This document shows, piece after piece, positions 23,433-36,800 of a stretch of 64,000 bases of DNA (the stretch's first letter is position 1; every line of letters begins with the position of its first letter). Both the position numbers and the translations under genes were made by a program. Location: contig CM077820.1 of assembly GCA_039720395.1 (NCBI GenBank), positions 17,443,923 through 17,507,922 on the forward strand, read 5' to 3'. The DNA is from Liquidambar formosana. Its lineage: Eukaryota > Streptophyta > Magnoliopsida > Saxifragales > Altingiaceae. Below the pieces are notes generated by a model. It was not told where the DNA came from. It ran no database searches and saw only the letters and a list, made by a program, of their open reading frames with translations.

Positions 23433-24387
23433 GTGAAAATTAGGTGTTGGGTTCAATCCAAAATTATGGTTTGGGTTGGGCCATATTAACTTAGCGAGAA
23501 ATGATAATAAAAAATGCCATTACTCATTAATTATTGGTCTTGATCGATAAGGAGGTCATGGGAAGGGGTTTAAAACATAAACACATCACATATATATGAA
23601 AATGAGAGGACAAAAATAAGAAGATTATATGAATAATCATGTGAAGTCTAAAGTAATTATGAGTTCAAATTTGCTTCCCTCTGCATAACTTGTTTCCTAA
23701 TGCACAACAACGGTGGTAGACTGCCTTGGGCTGAGAAATCAGGGTTTAATCTCACATCCACTCGAGGGATGGCTCTCTATTCTTTCTTTACCTTGGAGTG
23801 AAAAATGACATTTGTCAAATTAGAAATCTCCCTATTCAAGTGAGAACTTCATTAATATACACTCTACCTTTTTCTTTTTCTTTTTTTCTTTTTTTTTTGC
23901 TATATATTCAGTACAAGATATATATATCCCCAGTCCCCAATATAAGGAGTTCTTATTTGGCTTTCCGCAATTAGGAAGCCATCAACTTGAATAAGGAACT
24001 CCTTCAAAGTTTTTTGTAAATAGAATTTTATATTTTAAATTTAAAAATATGGAAGAAATAAAAATCTTGTGTTGAATAGAAAAATAAAATAAAATAAAGA
24101 TTTTAGGCCGCAACCCCATGTTATAAGAGTCTTTTTGCAATAGCCACATAAACAAATTTGTAAATCCCATAGCCCCTTTTGATAGTAAACTAACGGAATT
24201 ACCGAGTAATTTTGAAGTTTTGCCACATCCACAGACTAAATGAGTTGACCCAATTCACATCACCTCCAACCTTCATTGGCTACTCCTAAACCTTTGCCAT
24301 GATCAACTTTTGCAACTTCTCCACACCCAAAAAAAAATAAAATAAAAAAAAATAAAAATAATAAATATTCATTTTTATGTAGAGAAG

Positions 24388-24480
24388 AGTAACATATTAC
24401 TATAAAATAGTAACATGTTATTGTTTGACAATATAATTTGTAAAATTACTATTTTAATAGCAAAATAGTAATATGTTACC
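24388..24480. repeat. AT-rich inverted repeat
   Basis: AGTAACATATTACTATAAAATAG at the left pairs with ATAGCAAAATAGTAATATGTTACC at the right, forming arms of about 25 bp. It may be a degenerate MITE. Confidence 0.4.
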
Positions 24481-24540
24481 GTTTCATTTTTCTTTTCAAA
24501 ATTACTTAATCACAGTAAATATTTGAAGATCAAGATTCTG

Positions 24541-24576
<36 letters not shown>

Positions 24577-25314
24577 GAAGAAGAAGAGAAAAGAAGAAGA
24601 AATTTTTTTTTTTTTTTTATAAAAAATGGATATGTATCTTGTAAGTTATAAGTTTTTAAAAAAATGGAAAATTAAAAAACAAGTTTATTACATAGGTTAA
24701 AGGGAGTATCCCATAAGTAAATAAGGGTAAATTATGATTTCTAAAAAGAATAAGAGATTACTGCTAATAAGGATACTCAAATGTGAGACTAATGGATTAA
24801 GGAATCTTTGGATGGAGTCATTGTTAAAACCATTATTTTAAATGGAATTATTACTAATTTCTTCAATTAAAAAAATAAGTAGTCAACTTTTAAAGTCCTC
24901 ACTTGAAGAAGGATATCCTATAGTTTTTTGCCTATGGGATAACTCAGAAACTTGTATCACATGTTCAAGAACCGTAAGTCCTGAGTTTAAGTATTTATTC
25001 ATTTATTATGGGATGCGAGGGTTTACAAGTGATTTGTCCATCACGAGGATTAATCTAAGTCTCATGACTAAAGATACCTTTCGTTTGGCCAAAAAAAAAA
25101 AAAAAATGAAAAAAATTTATCTGCTTCATTCCAAACACGTGAATTAGAATTCTAAATCATTTCAATTGTTTTCTATTGAAATTAGAATTGGTTTTCAAAC
25201 TTCCCAAACAGACCCTTACTTATAATTACGCTTACAGCCCCAACACAAATATCATAGCAGAAGAGGTTGTGGAAACCGTATAAGGGAGAGAGAGAGAAAG
25301 AGACAAATAGAGAG

Positions 25315-27042
25315 ATGGCAGGGGAAGAGGAGGGAGAGTTCTATCTGCGGTACTACGTCGGGCACAGGGGGAAGTTCGGACACGAGTTCTTGGAGTTCGA
25401 ATTCCGACCCGATGGCAAGCTCCGATACGCCAACAACTCCAACTACAAGAACGACACCATGATCCGCAAGGAGGTCTTCCTCACCCCCGCCGTCGTCAAA
25501 GAATGCCGCCGTATCATCTCCGACAGCGAGGTACGTCCTCCTCCTCCTCTGTTTGGTTGCCGAGAAAGCTTGAATGAAGATAGACGAAAAGGAGAATCGA
25601 AAATGAGATCCTGAGTCTTATATGAACTCGCATCGAATCTAAGACTCAAACAATTGAAAAATAGGAGGCTTATAGTTCTTCATTCTACCTTTTATCAGCT
25701 ACCGAACAGAGCCCCTTTTATCAGCTACCGAGCAGAGCCCTAGGGTTTACAGTTTTGCAGAGTTTATTGAATAGCATTTTTTGAAACGTTTTCTAGGGTT
25801 TGCGGTGTCTTTTTTTATATTTTTGTTCTGTTTTACGGAATCTGGCTGGGGGGGAGAGAGGTTTATGTTCTCTCGAGTCCCAAACAGTGAATGCTCTATT
25901 ATTTTAAATTTTTGAATCTTTTCTTTTCCTTTTCTGCATTTTCTGAGCAACCAAACAGAGCACTAGGGTTTACAATGTTGCAGAGTTTATTTGAATAGCC
26001 ATTGTCATGTTTTTCCTCCTTTTATTTATTTATTTATTTTTTAGTTTTTGGAATTTTTGCATTTGAATTGCTTTCCCAGGCCTTTTCTTCTATTTTATGA
26101 AATCTGGTTGAATTGCTGATTTTTTTTCCCTTCACATTGTCATTTTCTCAGTGGTTTATTTGGGTGCTGAGAAAAGGTAGGAAACGAGAGGAAAAGAAAC
26201 TGACAATTTGAATAGTAGATTTTTCTATAGAAATAAAGGCTTATACAATCCGGCTTAGGTGAGATGAGCTGTAGATATTCTTCAGTTGTCAAAAAAAATT
26301 TAAGTCCGTTATTGATCTTAAGGGGGTTGAAAAGTCCGTTAATTTCAGGGAACCTTAGGACCTTTGAAGGGGTTGAAAAGTCCGTTATTGATCTTAAATC
26401 TGTACTTACTATGAATCTCTTTTTGTGGTTTGTTAGTTATGCTAATTCTTTCGAACCTTCTTTTGTGCTTTTTATTGATTCCCTGAAATTATAAAGGATT
26501 TTTGGTGGTGCTTTTGTGCTTGTATATGTCTCATGTACTTGGGCTACGCCTTTTTTTCTTAATACAATGCTTTATCAAAAAAATTAAAAAAAAATTAAGA
26601 CAACATTCAGAATTTCATTTTGCATTTGAATTGCTTTAAAGGCCTTTTACAATCTGGCTTAGTTCAGATGAGGTGTTGATATTCTTTGGTTGTCAAAAAA
26701 GGTTCATTCAGAATTTCATTTTCTTCTTTCCCCACCCCCACCCCACCAAAAAAAAAAAAAAAAAAAAAAAACGTTTTCTGAGCAACCAAACGTAGGGCAT
26801 TGGGTTTTCAACTTGCCCCTTCTACTTGAAGTTTTATAAAGTTCAATCAAATTGGCATTGTGCTCAACCACAAAAAATATAATAATAATAACATTGGATT
26901 TATATATATGTGTTCAGGTAATTAAGGTATGCATGGTTCCATTGATTGTCATTATTTTCTTTTGAAGTGAAATTAGATTTGAGTGGGGAAATTTTGTTTT
27001 CTTTTCTTTTGTCAGTCTCCTTTCTTCTAGGGGTTCCTCTTC

Positions 27043-27078
<36 letters not shown>

Positions 27079-30000
27079 TGTTTTTGTTTTTGTTTTTGTT
27101 TTTTGTTTTTTTTTTTTCAGAATTTAAACAGAAATGGAATTGGTTTTTCATTGATTTAGGCTTTCTAGGGCGTTAACTCTTTCTTAGTTTGTTCTTGTAT
27201 GTGAATCGAGTTTATTTTGGGTTGTGTTTCTGTAGATTATGAAGGAAGATGATAACAATTGGCCAGAGCCAGACCGTGTGGGGCGGCAAGAGCTTGAGAT
27301 TGTGATGGGAAATGAACACATATCATTCACTACTTCAAAGATTGGGTCGCTTGTGGATGTCCAGAGCAGCAATGATCCCGAAGGCCTTCGCATATTCTAT
27401 TATCTTGTTCAGGTCAGTCATGGGCTCCCACCAATCCCTACTCATCACTTACACATGCTCGCTCATAGTTTCATTTCTTTTAAATTGCCTTGGTTTCCAT
27501 GCTCCTTCTAGAAATTTCAATTTTTATATGAAAGTAGAATGAAATAGCGTGTGCCTCAGCTTCATTTTTTGTACCTCCTTAACCATTCCTGTCAGTTTTC
27601 TTGTTCATTTGCTAATTGAATTCTTTATCTGTGCTGTATTTAGTTTTCCTCTTTTGTTGTAATTGTAATTATATCTTAAATAAAAATAATAATGGGATTT
27701 ATTTTTCTTTTTTTTGTTTCCATTTGGTTGCTTGGAAGGATAAAAAAATTCAGATAAAAGATGATATAACTTAACCCTTGTCTTAATGTCATGTATTTTA
27801 GGTACCTATATTTTTCCTTATGCTTATATGGTTGTAAATAAATTGGGAGCAGAACAAGTTATAAAATTAACACAACAAAGTTAATGTTTCGTTGAAACTT
27901 GAAAGTATCTTTCAACGTTACATGGAATATGAATCACTGTTATATTCGGAATGGGAATATGTATGTGTTAGCAACTTTTTTCAACAGTGTTATAGTGAGC
28001 CTGTTGTAGTAGGCTGGTTTCACGCACATGACTAGTTTTCTTTTTAATTAATAAAAAATATTAGTAAAACGTTATCTTATACAGCCCAAGTTTTCCATTC
28101 GTTATTGGAAGCCTATTAGATATGAACTATTGAAGAGTATACACTACATTTTTCCTGTTTACATTGGTCTCTTGGTATGTTGAACTATTCAAGACTAGTA
28201 TTCACTTTATGTTTTATTACATAAAGATTAATGGCTCTAGATTGTCGGATTACTGGACTTTGTTGCAAACCATGCTGTTGACATTTGGGTTCTACTATGG
28301 ATCATTTGAATCTTTCACAATTCAAAAATTTAACCAAACTAACCATTTATTTGGTAGAGCTTAATTAAATATAAAAATGTGCTCCAGCTTTTGGGATCCT
28401 AGGTTAGACAGCTTTGATTATTTGCGGGATATCACGTACGATCATGGCCATCCGTGGGCAACACCCATGTGCGTGTCATCTATGGACGGTCGTGATCGTA
28501 CGGGATAGTCCGTGATATCCTGCTCTTGAACAGTTTTCCTAGGTTAGAAGTTGATTTTGGGCCTTGCAGAAACTAATCTTATTTGGGTAGACAATTTATT
28601 TGTGGGTCCTAATCTCTTTCAAACTCGTATAAGCTTCTATAGGAACCAAGGGATTCTTAGTGAATTATCTTGGCCTCTTTCTGAAGGACATTTTTGGCTT
28701 TAAATCTGTTGTTTTGCTTCTGCACTTATTAGATCCAGATCTTGTCATAGACTCATGGTAATGAGTTTGGGAATTATTAAGAGGTTTTAAATTTCTGGAA
28801 TCAGTTGCATTTAAATGAAAAAGAAAATCAGGGACTTAAAACATCATAAAAAGTTGGGAAACCAGTATGAAGAGTGAAGACAAATCTTGGTGGGATGATG
28901 ACAGATAGAGTAATTAGAATGGGGAGAATGTAATATGTTTCTATGAAAAAAATGAAAAAAGAAAGAAAGAAAGAAAGAAATGTAAGTTGCCAGTTTGGAA
29001 TTTGTTCTGAATAACTGGGAAGTTTCTTAAAAAGTTGTGGTAATTTTCGCAATATTCATGCTACTTGATATTCTTGAATAAATTTTAAAGTGTCGAACAT
29101 ACATGATCAATTGGGCTCTATAAGCTTCATGAAGTAGTTGCATATAACTATATAACTTCTTAAGAAACTAGTCTGGTCTGTAATAAAAAATTGAACTGCT
29201 TTAAACATATACATACTTCTGTTTTGCTTTTATTCAGAACTTCCGGATCCTAGATATCAATTGAGGTTATTGGTATAGCTAAAAGATGCATGTAAACATT
29301 GTCTAGGCAAAGCAAAGGAATATTCATGGTAAAATCTTGATTTTGCTTTGGTCTTAGTCTTGAAACAATTATTTATTTATTTATTATTTCAGAGGGATTG
29401 ATATGAAACGCTAAGGGGTATTCAGAATTTATTTGTTGGTTGAAACATTATACTTTTTCAAAGTTTCAACCTCGGAATCCTCATTCCTTTTCTTCTTTCA
29501 TCTAAGGGTCACTCATCTTTTCACTTGAAAAGAATGTCTTGCATTTTCAATCATGGCATGAAGTATGCATGTGCTCCTGACTAGTTGTATGGAAAATTTT
29601 CTTATGGTGCAGGAGACATAACAAGATGGCCCTTGACCTTCACTCATCCTATGATCCTAGTTGTAAGCCTTCCCTTTAGAGAGATGAGGGGATGAAGAGT
29701 TCAATCTCATGAAAATCCATTTGAAGGGTGTTAAAATACTCTTTTTTCAAAAAAAAAAAAAAAAAATTTCTATGTAGGAATAATGGTGTGTGAGGCTATG
29801 TGTTAAAGATCAAGGAAAACATGTTAAAGCATAGTGTCCTGAAACTTGTTTCTTAGAGGGTGAGGTCATGAGCTATGTGCTTTGTTCTAAGGCTTGTTTC
29901 ATTTCTAAGATGTGCACCGCCTCATAAATTCATTAACTATAGCCTATAGGTTTTTCACCGTAGAGCTGGTACTTAATGTTAAACTAAAATTTAATAAATT

Positions 30001-30911
30001 ATGGGTAACATATTTAGTGTTCCCAAAGTTAATTGAAGCTTTACAGCAAGGCTTGCGGCATACTTCTCCCATGGCTTATGTTACTATTGAAAGTTGAAGT
30101 TGTGATCTGATTTTGTGACTAAATTAAGATCTGTCTTTAGGATGTATATGAACACAAAAGTTAGTGTCATTTGTACTGTTAATTGCGTGTTCATTATAAA
30201 TTCGTTCTTGAGTGTGTCTGATCTACACACATGCACACACACGCACTCGCACGTGTGCACGCACAAACAGATAGTATGCATGCAAAGAAATACGTAGTGG
30301 GAAAGGTTTCTATTTTTTCCTTTAAACTGGTTTCATATCCCCCTTTACTCGCTGCTGGGGAAGTAATATTTATTGACATCTAGTTAAACCTACTGACCTA
30401 CATGATGCAGTAAGGTGTGTCACCTTCTCATATTACTTCCAGTCATATTTTACACGTATTTTCTTAGAATGGAAAGATAGCCTATGTGATAAAGATTATC
30501 ATGCCACCTCAACCCAAGCTGTTGGTAGACGGCATAGTCATGTTAAAAACATGCAATAAAATTCATTATGTTCCTAATTTAATATCTTGGGTTTAGCGCT
30601 TACGGTGGTCGGTGGGTCCCTAACCACGAAAACATCATTTCTTAATGAGGGCCACATACCTTTTTATGCCTGGACAGCATTTTCCTTTATTAAATTGTTG
30701 TTAGTTTTGCATTTTAGTAGTCCTATGTACCTACCACATTTCTCCCAGTAGTTGCCTCTTTTCTTTCCCTTTTTTATTTTTTATTTTTGTTTTCTTTGTT
30801 TCTTTTGTTATCATTTTTAATTTTTAATTTTTAATTTTTGTTTGGTTTCAGGACTTGAAGTGTTTTGTATTCTCTCTTATCTCGCTCCACTTCAAGATCA
30901 AACCCATTTAG
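25315..30911 (+). CDS. MAGO: MAGO NASHI homologue, exon-junction complex core subunit
   Basis: Three exons, 25315-25530, 27236-27412 and 30852-30911, all phase 0 with GT-AG introns of 1705 and 3439 bp, give exactly 150 residues, the family's usual length. The N-terminus [20 protein letters not shown], the middle [18 protein letters not shown] and the C-terminus [13 protein letters not shown] are hallmark, almost invariant MAGO sequence. The protein binds Y14/RBM8A and locks eIF4A3 on spliced mRNA, marking exon junctions for export, localisation and nonsense-mediated decay; in plants it is also needed for fertility and growth. It acts mainly in the nucleus and shuttles. The start codon follows a GA-rich leader (GAGAGAGAGAGAAAGAGA). 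No lesions are seen. Intron 1 holds local duplications; intron 2 holds a foldback element and a short CA/GT-type repeat near 30230. Confidence 0.97.
25689..26815. repeat. Degenerate internal duplications in MAGO intron 1
   Basis: A unit containing ACCGAGCAGAGCCCTAGGGT...GCAGAGTTTATTGAATAG (25720-25777) recurs at about 25947-26000 as CAACCAAACAGAGCACTAGG... and in part near 26772-26800. A CATTTGAATTGCTTT...GGCCTTTT phrase occurs at 26058-26085 and 26624-26648. A GGCTTAG...TGAGATGAGCTGTAGATATTC phrase at about 26252 recurs near 26657. This indicates old segmental duplication inside the intron. Confidence 0.5.
28424..28523. repeat. Foldback element (100 bp) in MAGO intron 2
   Basis: The left arm GCGGGATATCACGTACGATCATGGCCATCCGTGG pairs with the right arm CTATGGACGGTCGTGATCGTACGGGATAGTCCGTGATATCCTGC, with a few mismatches and one bulge. 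It would form a long hairpin in the pre-mRNA. It resembles a tiny MITE; no clear target duplication was found. Confidence 0.6.
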
Positions 30912-33224
30912 GTGACGTTCAAGGTTTCAAAGCAACAAGTGTGGAAGTTTCAGAAAGCAGCGATTTATTTTTGTTGGGCTGTATGCTCTTTTGGCACTTG
31001 ATCGTTCTTTACTACATTTTATTGGTTTTGTATTTCTCGGTTTTAAATAGGACTTTTTGAGTGAAGGTTGGAGAATCTGATATCTTTCGACAATTACGAT
31101 TCTTAGTGAGTTTGTAATCAGAGATTCTTTCAATGGCTTAATTTCTGACTCCAAATCTTCCATTGTCATTCAGGGAGTTTCCATCAATCAGCAGCAGAGG
31201 GGTTTGTTTGGTTTTTTTTTTTTTTTTTTTTCTTCACAGGCTAGCTAAGAGTATTGTGCCTCTTTCAATTTGAGTATCTTTCCTTTTGTGTTGCATTGCT
31301 TAGTGTGTAGAGCTCGATATACTTGTGTGGTACATTTGTTTGGTGGGAATCTGCCGTTTTCTATTGAAATCTTATTCTATTTCATATTGATTCCCCCTGA
31401 TTTTAGCCAAACAAACGTGCCGCTCCTAATATTTTCCTCATCAAATTCTGGTAGATCGTTTCATTCAAAGTCCAGTCTACAAGGAACAAAGCCACCCCTC
31501 TTGCTTCGTTTGTGGTAAAATTGGACATGTCAAAGCCATCTGTGATCAAGTCAATCATCAATAGAATTTTTATTTTTTTTATGTAGATAATTCTTTGAGT
31601 GATGCTTGGGCGATGGAAATGAAGGAAAAGCATTGGATGTCCAGCTGTCGTTGGAAAGTGGGACCGCTTCAAGGCGAAAACGCCACAGTCCCTCCTATTA
31701 AAAATTCCAAAGGTAGTGAAGAGGTTCCAGCAAAATCCATGGAGGATGCCAGAAAGCTTTCTTCATCCATATCCGTTTCACATCATGATGTTTTACCCAA
31801 TGCTCAGCCGCCAGGAACGTCACCACAAATATGGAGTGGAGTCTTTCATGTAATTGTGACATGGTTATGTGGTGTCACAGGTCAATAAGGAAAAAAAAAG
31901 TAAAATTGTGGGGTCAAAAAATGCTCTGATGATCTCATTTTGTTTTATTCTCATTGGCTTGTGATACCAAATTAGTCGTTTTACAGTTAAATATAAGTTT
32001 TTCTCACAAATATGATATAATATTTCTAGAGATCATCTCAAGTCTTTTATGTGAACTTTCTTGAGCCACATTTGTTGTACAACTAAACACAATGGTAGGG
32101 CTTTGTGCTAATTTGTGACGGTCTTGTGTTAGTACATTATGATGTTTTGGAAGTTATTATTGATACTCTCATACAAGCTTTTCGTACTTGTTCACTCTAA
32201 GAGAGTAAGGAAAGTGTAAGAATCAAAATAATGTTGACTTTGAATAATTGTCGGTGTAGGTTTAGAGGTTAATTCTCATCTTCCAATGTAGTAACAAAAA
32301 AAAAGGTAAAAAGGAAAAATTTTCTCCATTGTGAAGTTCACTTTTGTTGTTTTTATTCTAAACTTTATTAGTTTAAAATATATTCCCTTTTCTTGGAAAA
32401 ATTTTAAAGTTCTATTATATTTTAGGTTTTATTCTAAACTTTACTCCCTATTAGTTTAGAATATATTGACTTGGAAAAAAAAAAAAAAAAAAAACTCTGT
32501 AATTCGTTTCCAAATTTGGCGTTCACATTTTTAAAGCAAATGGCTCAATCTTTTTTATTTATTAATTAGAATTATACTGTTGACCCATACATGTGTTTGG
32601 TAAACTAATTAGGTGGATGAACCCAATAACTTAAATATTTACTTAGAAACAGTTAATTATATAAAAAAACACAAATCAGTGAATAATATATATTTTTTCT
32701 TTTAAAGTTATCCATTTTATTATCTTTTTAAATCTTTTGTATACAAATTAGTCTTAAGAAAGAAATTGTGACGACAAGTTTACGAAATCTTTTATTTTGG
32801 TAGTTCCAACCGCGGATCCAATTCCACATTCTTCCAACACCAACTTCATATTATCAACTGAATAGAATTAAGAAAAACAATTAAGTATAATTATAAATAT
32901 ATAATAAATTGATGGATAAGGCAAGCCCACGTAAGCTTGTTACGTACGGAGTATTGTTTTTGACTGAAGCTTGCTACATCAATTTTTCCCCCCCAACATT
33001 TTAGGTAGAAAGGTAAGAATCAGGTGTCACATTTAACATCTCTTTTGGTCTAAAACAAAAGGTTACTGTCTTTTACTTTTGCTCTTTGGATTTTATTTAT
33101 TTATTTTTATAATAAGGGTGTCCGAGTTTTGAACTGATTAATTTCCTCGACATGTGAATTTTTTTTTATTTTTTAATTACTATTATTATTATTATTTTGT
33201 GGAGAATTAGATATGTAGTTTTTG
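30912..33224. other. MAGO 3' region and intergenic stretch
   Basis: The first few hundred bases should include the MAGO 3' UTR. Beyond that no intact gene is recognised. There is a T-run at 31211-31231, a retroelement-like zinc-knuckle remnant (31442-31564), an open frame of unknown nature at about 31595-31888 (+), and AT-rich DNA to 33224. Confidence 0.45.
31442..31564 (+). pseudogene. CCHC zinc-knuckle remnant (gag-like or LINE-like)
   Basis: One frame reads ...KEQSHPSCFVCGKIGHVKAIC before a stop at 31562-31564. CFVCGKIGHVKAIC fits the C-x2-C-x4-H-x4-C zinc knuckle of retroelement nucleocapsid or LINE ORF1 proteins. The frame is short and not flanked by other recognisable domains. An open frame at 31595-31888, in another phase, may be its continuation after decay. 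Confidence 0.45.
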
Positions 33225-33534
33225 GGGTAAATTACAGATAACTCCCTTGAAGTATGGGGGTTAGCAGATAACTTCCTTTATGTTTTAATTTTGTCAATGT
33301 GCCCTATCATCACTCGCCGTCGATGAAATTTAACAAAAATTAATCACGTGATACTGTTAACGGACCTATATTGTCCAAAATCTTTGGAACTCTTGTCGGC
33401 ATCATAGCGAATTAGGTAGCAATCGATGATTGATTTTGTCTTCCAATTGAATTAAGGGCACATTGGCAAAACTAAAACATAAGATGGTTATTTACTGATC
33501 TCCCATACTTCAGGGGAGTTTTCTACAATTTACC
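33225..33534. mobile_element. Foldback element with ~80-bp arms
   Basis: The left arm GGGTAAATTACAGATAACTCCCTTGAAGTATGGG... and the right arm, read in reverse (GGTAAATTGTAGAAAACTCCCCTGAAGTATGGG...), match over about 80 bp, including the inner TATGTTTTAATTTTGTCAATGTGCCCT. The GGGTAAATTAC terminus is shared with the element at 57445, which has a 9-bp duplication, so a Mutator-like origin is likely. It lies about 280 bp upstream of the MSRA start codon. Confidence 0.6.
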
Positions 33535-33724
33535 TTAATTTTTTTGTTCCACTTCCTTTGAGCTTTTAGGTAATTAAAAAAGGATCAATACTTTCCTAAG
33601 GTTTTGGACTACAAAACTTTTGCTCTTTGGTTTAATCTCTACTCTCTCCACGTAGCAAATGTAAAAATCAAAATATGTTTGACTCCACCTGATAACCACT
33701 CAAAAAAAAGAAAAAAAAAAAGAA

Positions 33725-33732
33725 TATATACA
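33725..33732 (+). promoter_or_regulatory. Possible TATA box of MSRA
   Basis: TATATACA lies about 85 bp before the MSRA ATG, at a plausible spacing for a leader of about 55 nt. It is a weak call because the region is AT-rich. Confidence 0.3.
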
Positions 33733-33816
33733 TAATAATTACGCAATAAATAACAAACCTTCCCCAGTGTCATCCCCAAACCCACTTCCCTTACATTCCT
33801 CACGTCACAACTAAAA

Positions 33817-36800
33817 ATGCTCACCCCTACCACCACCACCACCACCGCCTCAGCCTCTCCCCTCCGGCTCCTCTCCTTTTGTCTCTCTAAACCCTCCGTT
33901 TCTCTCTCTAAAACCCCACTCTCTTCTCTCTCTAAAAGTTCCACTTTCCCTCAAAGCTCTGGACTCTTGTCTCTCCACAAACCCCCAATGAGCTGGTTAG
34001 GCAAGCTAGGGTTTGGCACCACCAAATCGCCAGAACCCACCATGGATTCCTCGTCGATTGCTCAGGGTCCCGACGACGACATCCCGGCGCCGGGCCAGCA
34101 GTTCGCGCAGTTCGGCGCCGGTTGCTTCTGGGGCGTCGAGCTAGCTTTCCAGAGAATTCCCGGCGTGACCCGGACTGAGGTCGGGTACACACAGGGGTTC
34201 TTGCACAATCCGAGCTATAACGACGTTTGTTCGGGGACCACGAACCATTCGGAGGTCGTTCGGGTTCAGTATGATCCGAAGGAGTGTAGTTTCGAGACGT
34301 TGCTTGATATGTTTTGGGCTCGGCATGATCCGACTACGCTTAATCGGCAGGTGAGTGTGTTTGGGTAGTTGGTATTGGGGTTTTTTTTGGTGGGTTTTGG
34401 TTTGTGAGTGATGGGTTTTGGTTGAATTGCTCTGGAATTGGTATTTGATTGGTTTCGGAAGTGAATTCGTTCAAGTTTTTGGTAGATGGTTGAATTTTTC
34501 TTGTTTTGGCTAATTTTCTCCCTAAATATCTTTAGCTTTTGCTGGTTTTGATTGATAATTTTGCATATATGGTGGTTGAATATTGCTGGAGTTGGTTTGA
34601 TTTTCTCTGTGTTTGCTTTGTAATTTTGTATATCTGATTGCTTGGTGCTCTCAGTTCTCTGTGTGTGTCAGCGTGCGTGCGTGCATGTAAATAACGATTG
34701 GGGTATTAATTTTGGGAAGAATGATTTTTTGAATTTTTGTGGTCATGGGGCTCATCCATTTTTTGTTCATCAAATTTTGCAGCTATTTTTTAATTTTTCT
34801 TAGAAAAGAAAGAATTTGCAGCTATGAACTGTTTTATTTTGGTGCTTGTTGTGAAGTCAATTAATTCAATGAATAACTTTGAAATCGTGGATGAACCAAC
34901 TGAGAAGTACAGTGTCGCTAGCTCTTATTTGTGTTGTAAAATTTTGTCTTGATAGAAAACGAGGAGTCCCCTCATCCTTGGTCTTGAGATTTTTAACATG
35001 TCCATTGCAAGTGTATAGATCCTTTAATATCTGCATGAGAATTGTTCCAAGAGGGAGAGGGCACGAGATTAGAAGGAGAGCATAGAATGTGCAATGAAGA
35101 AGTTCATAGTGCGAAGTTTTTCTAAGCTGCCCTTTGGAAGCCCTCCTTAGAATATTGCCCCACCCTCCTAGTGTCAAAATCATTCACTTTAGGTCTGGCT
35201 CCTCCTATTCTTTGAGAGCTTGTGGATTTTCTCTCAACACTCTTCTGAGGATGTGGATAATTGGTGGGTTGGTAGTGTTTAGATTCATGAAAGAGTTTTA
35301 ATTAATAAATCCGTCTTGGGGTCTTTATCCAATCTTAGGTTATAAATCACTATTCAAAGCCTAGATTGAATAGCATCGGCTGGATTCCATTGGTGGCAGG
35401 AATGCTAGATAGTTAGAGAACGATTTTGAGGGGGTGGAGATGTGGAAGACCAATTTTTATGATGAATAAATTACTCCTTGCTTTATCCATTAGTTTTTGC
35501 TAAGGTTGGAGATCATTAAAGATGATATGATTTTTTATGTTTCTTGTGGGGTAAATAGGAGAGCAAACTCGAAATTCATAGCTCCCAGTTCTGAAAAAGG
35601 AGGTACAATATGTCATAAGTTTTGGATAAATTAGTTAGTATGTACTTACATAGTTACATACATAAATACATATATATTGATGAATTAAATCAGTTTAGTA
35701 CATATTCGTTAATAGGCTAATCATAAAAATGCCTTTTGGCCCTTACGATACCCAATTAGGAGGTGACACGTGGATTGACTGCTTATATTTCAACACGTGG
35801 CACCATCCGTCCTTGGAGATGTGGATTTGATATAACTAGACTGTTATCCTTTGATGTTGTCAACATTTTAAAATGAAAACCTTGGAGCTAGGGGGCTTGA
35901 TGTTAGAAGTGGATATGGGCTCTAAAAGTGATGGGAACCTATCATCAACGGCATCCTAGCCTAATAGGCTAGGCTACTTAAAGGACCGTAGGGAGAATAA
36001 TCTACCATGATAACAGACTCCTCCCAGGGTCTTCTATTCTTGATATCCTTCCAAGCTTGTGGTAGGGCCCAGGTGCCCCATGGTTGGTGCCTGCCTGACC
36101 TATCCTTAGGATGGTGTAAGGGTTTTGGTTTAGTGGCTAGAGTAAGAGCTAACTGAGCTAGGTGTGTGCCCTAATTATATAGCGGTACGTCTCTTACCTT
36201 AGTATATTGCAGGGAGAACAAGGATATCATCTGAACACGTGTCATCCAGCTATTTGTCGAGAGACATTCAATGATCTGAAAAAAGCGCTCCACAGCCATA
36301 ATGTGGTCATTTATAAAACCATTAATGCCTGCGCCCTTTGCACCTCCTTATAAGGCCTTCAAGGCTCACTTGAAAAGGATTCTTGGATAACAGAATCTCT
36401 GAGAAGTTGTACTTGAATCTTACTGACACCTCAACGTCTCCACCCCATTGGTTGCCTTGTTCTCACCTCTAGATAGCACCTTCCTGCCATCTCATCATTC
36501 AGATGGTACAACTCAATGGCTCGAAGAACCTCCCCCTCAACAATAATTTATTTTTTATTTTTTATTATTATTTATTATTTTTTTAAGTTCTATCTGATCG
36601 TCTTAAAGGAGCTCTTGAAGATTCTATCTTTCTATCCCAAGGTTCTTTTGTTAAAATTAGGTAGATTATAAATAAATTCACCATTTTTAAAGAATGCATG
36701 GAAAGATGTAGAAAATATAATCAAAGAAGGTTAATGATCAAAACTGATTTCAAGAATGTTTATGAATGTATGAATTAGATTTTCTGGATTGATGCTTGAG

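Larger units (their letters stand above)
22857..25266. other. Intergenic stretch between phytocyanin and MAGO
   Basis: No gene is recognised. It holds a possible SINE (23225-23432), a palindromic stretch around 23945-24004 (AAGGAGTTCTTAT / ATAAGGAACTCCTT), an AT-rich inverted repeat (24388-24480), and an A-run of about 35 bp at 24541-24575 followed by GAA repeats and a T-run. Confidence 0.5.

Noticed and set aside
24541..24620. Long A-run followed by GAA repeats as a retrogene poly(A) tail
   Set aside because: No coding sequence or matching target duplication lies next to it.
30228..30262. CACACACGCAC stretch as a regulatory CA repeat
   Set aside because: A short, imperfect purine/pyrimidine alternation in an intron with no supporting context.
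33639..34326. Minus-strand open frames opposite MSRA exon 1
   Set aside because: They mirror a GC-rich real exon on the plus strand and show no domain signature.
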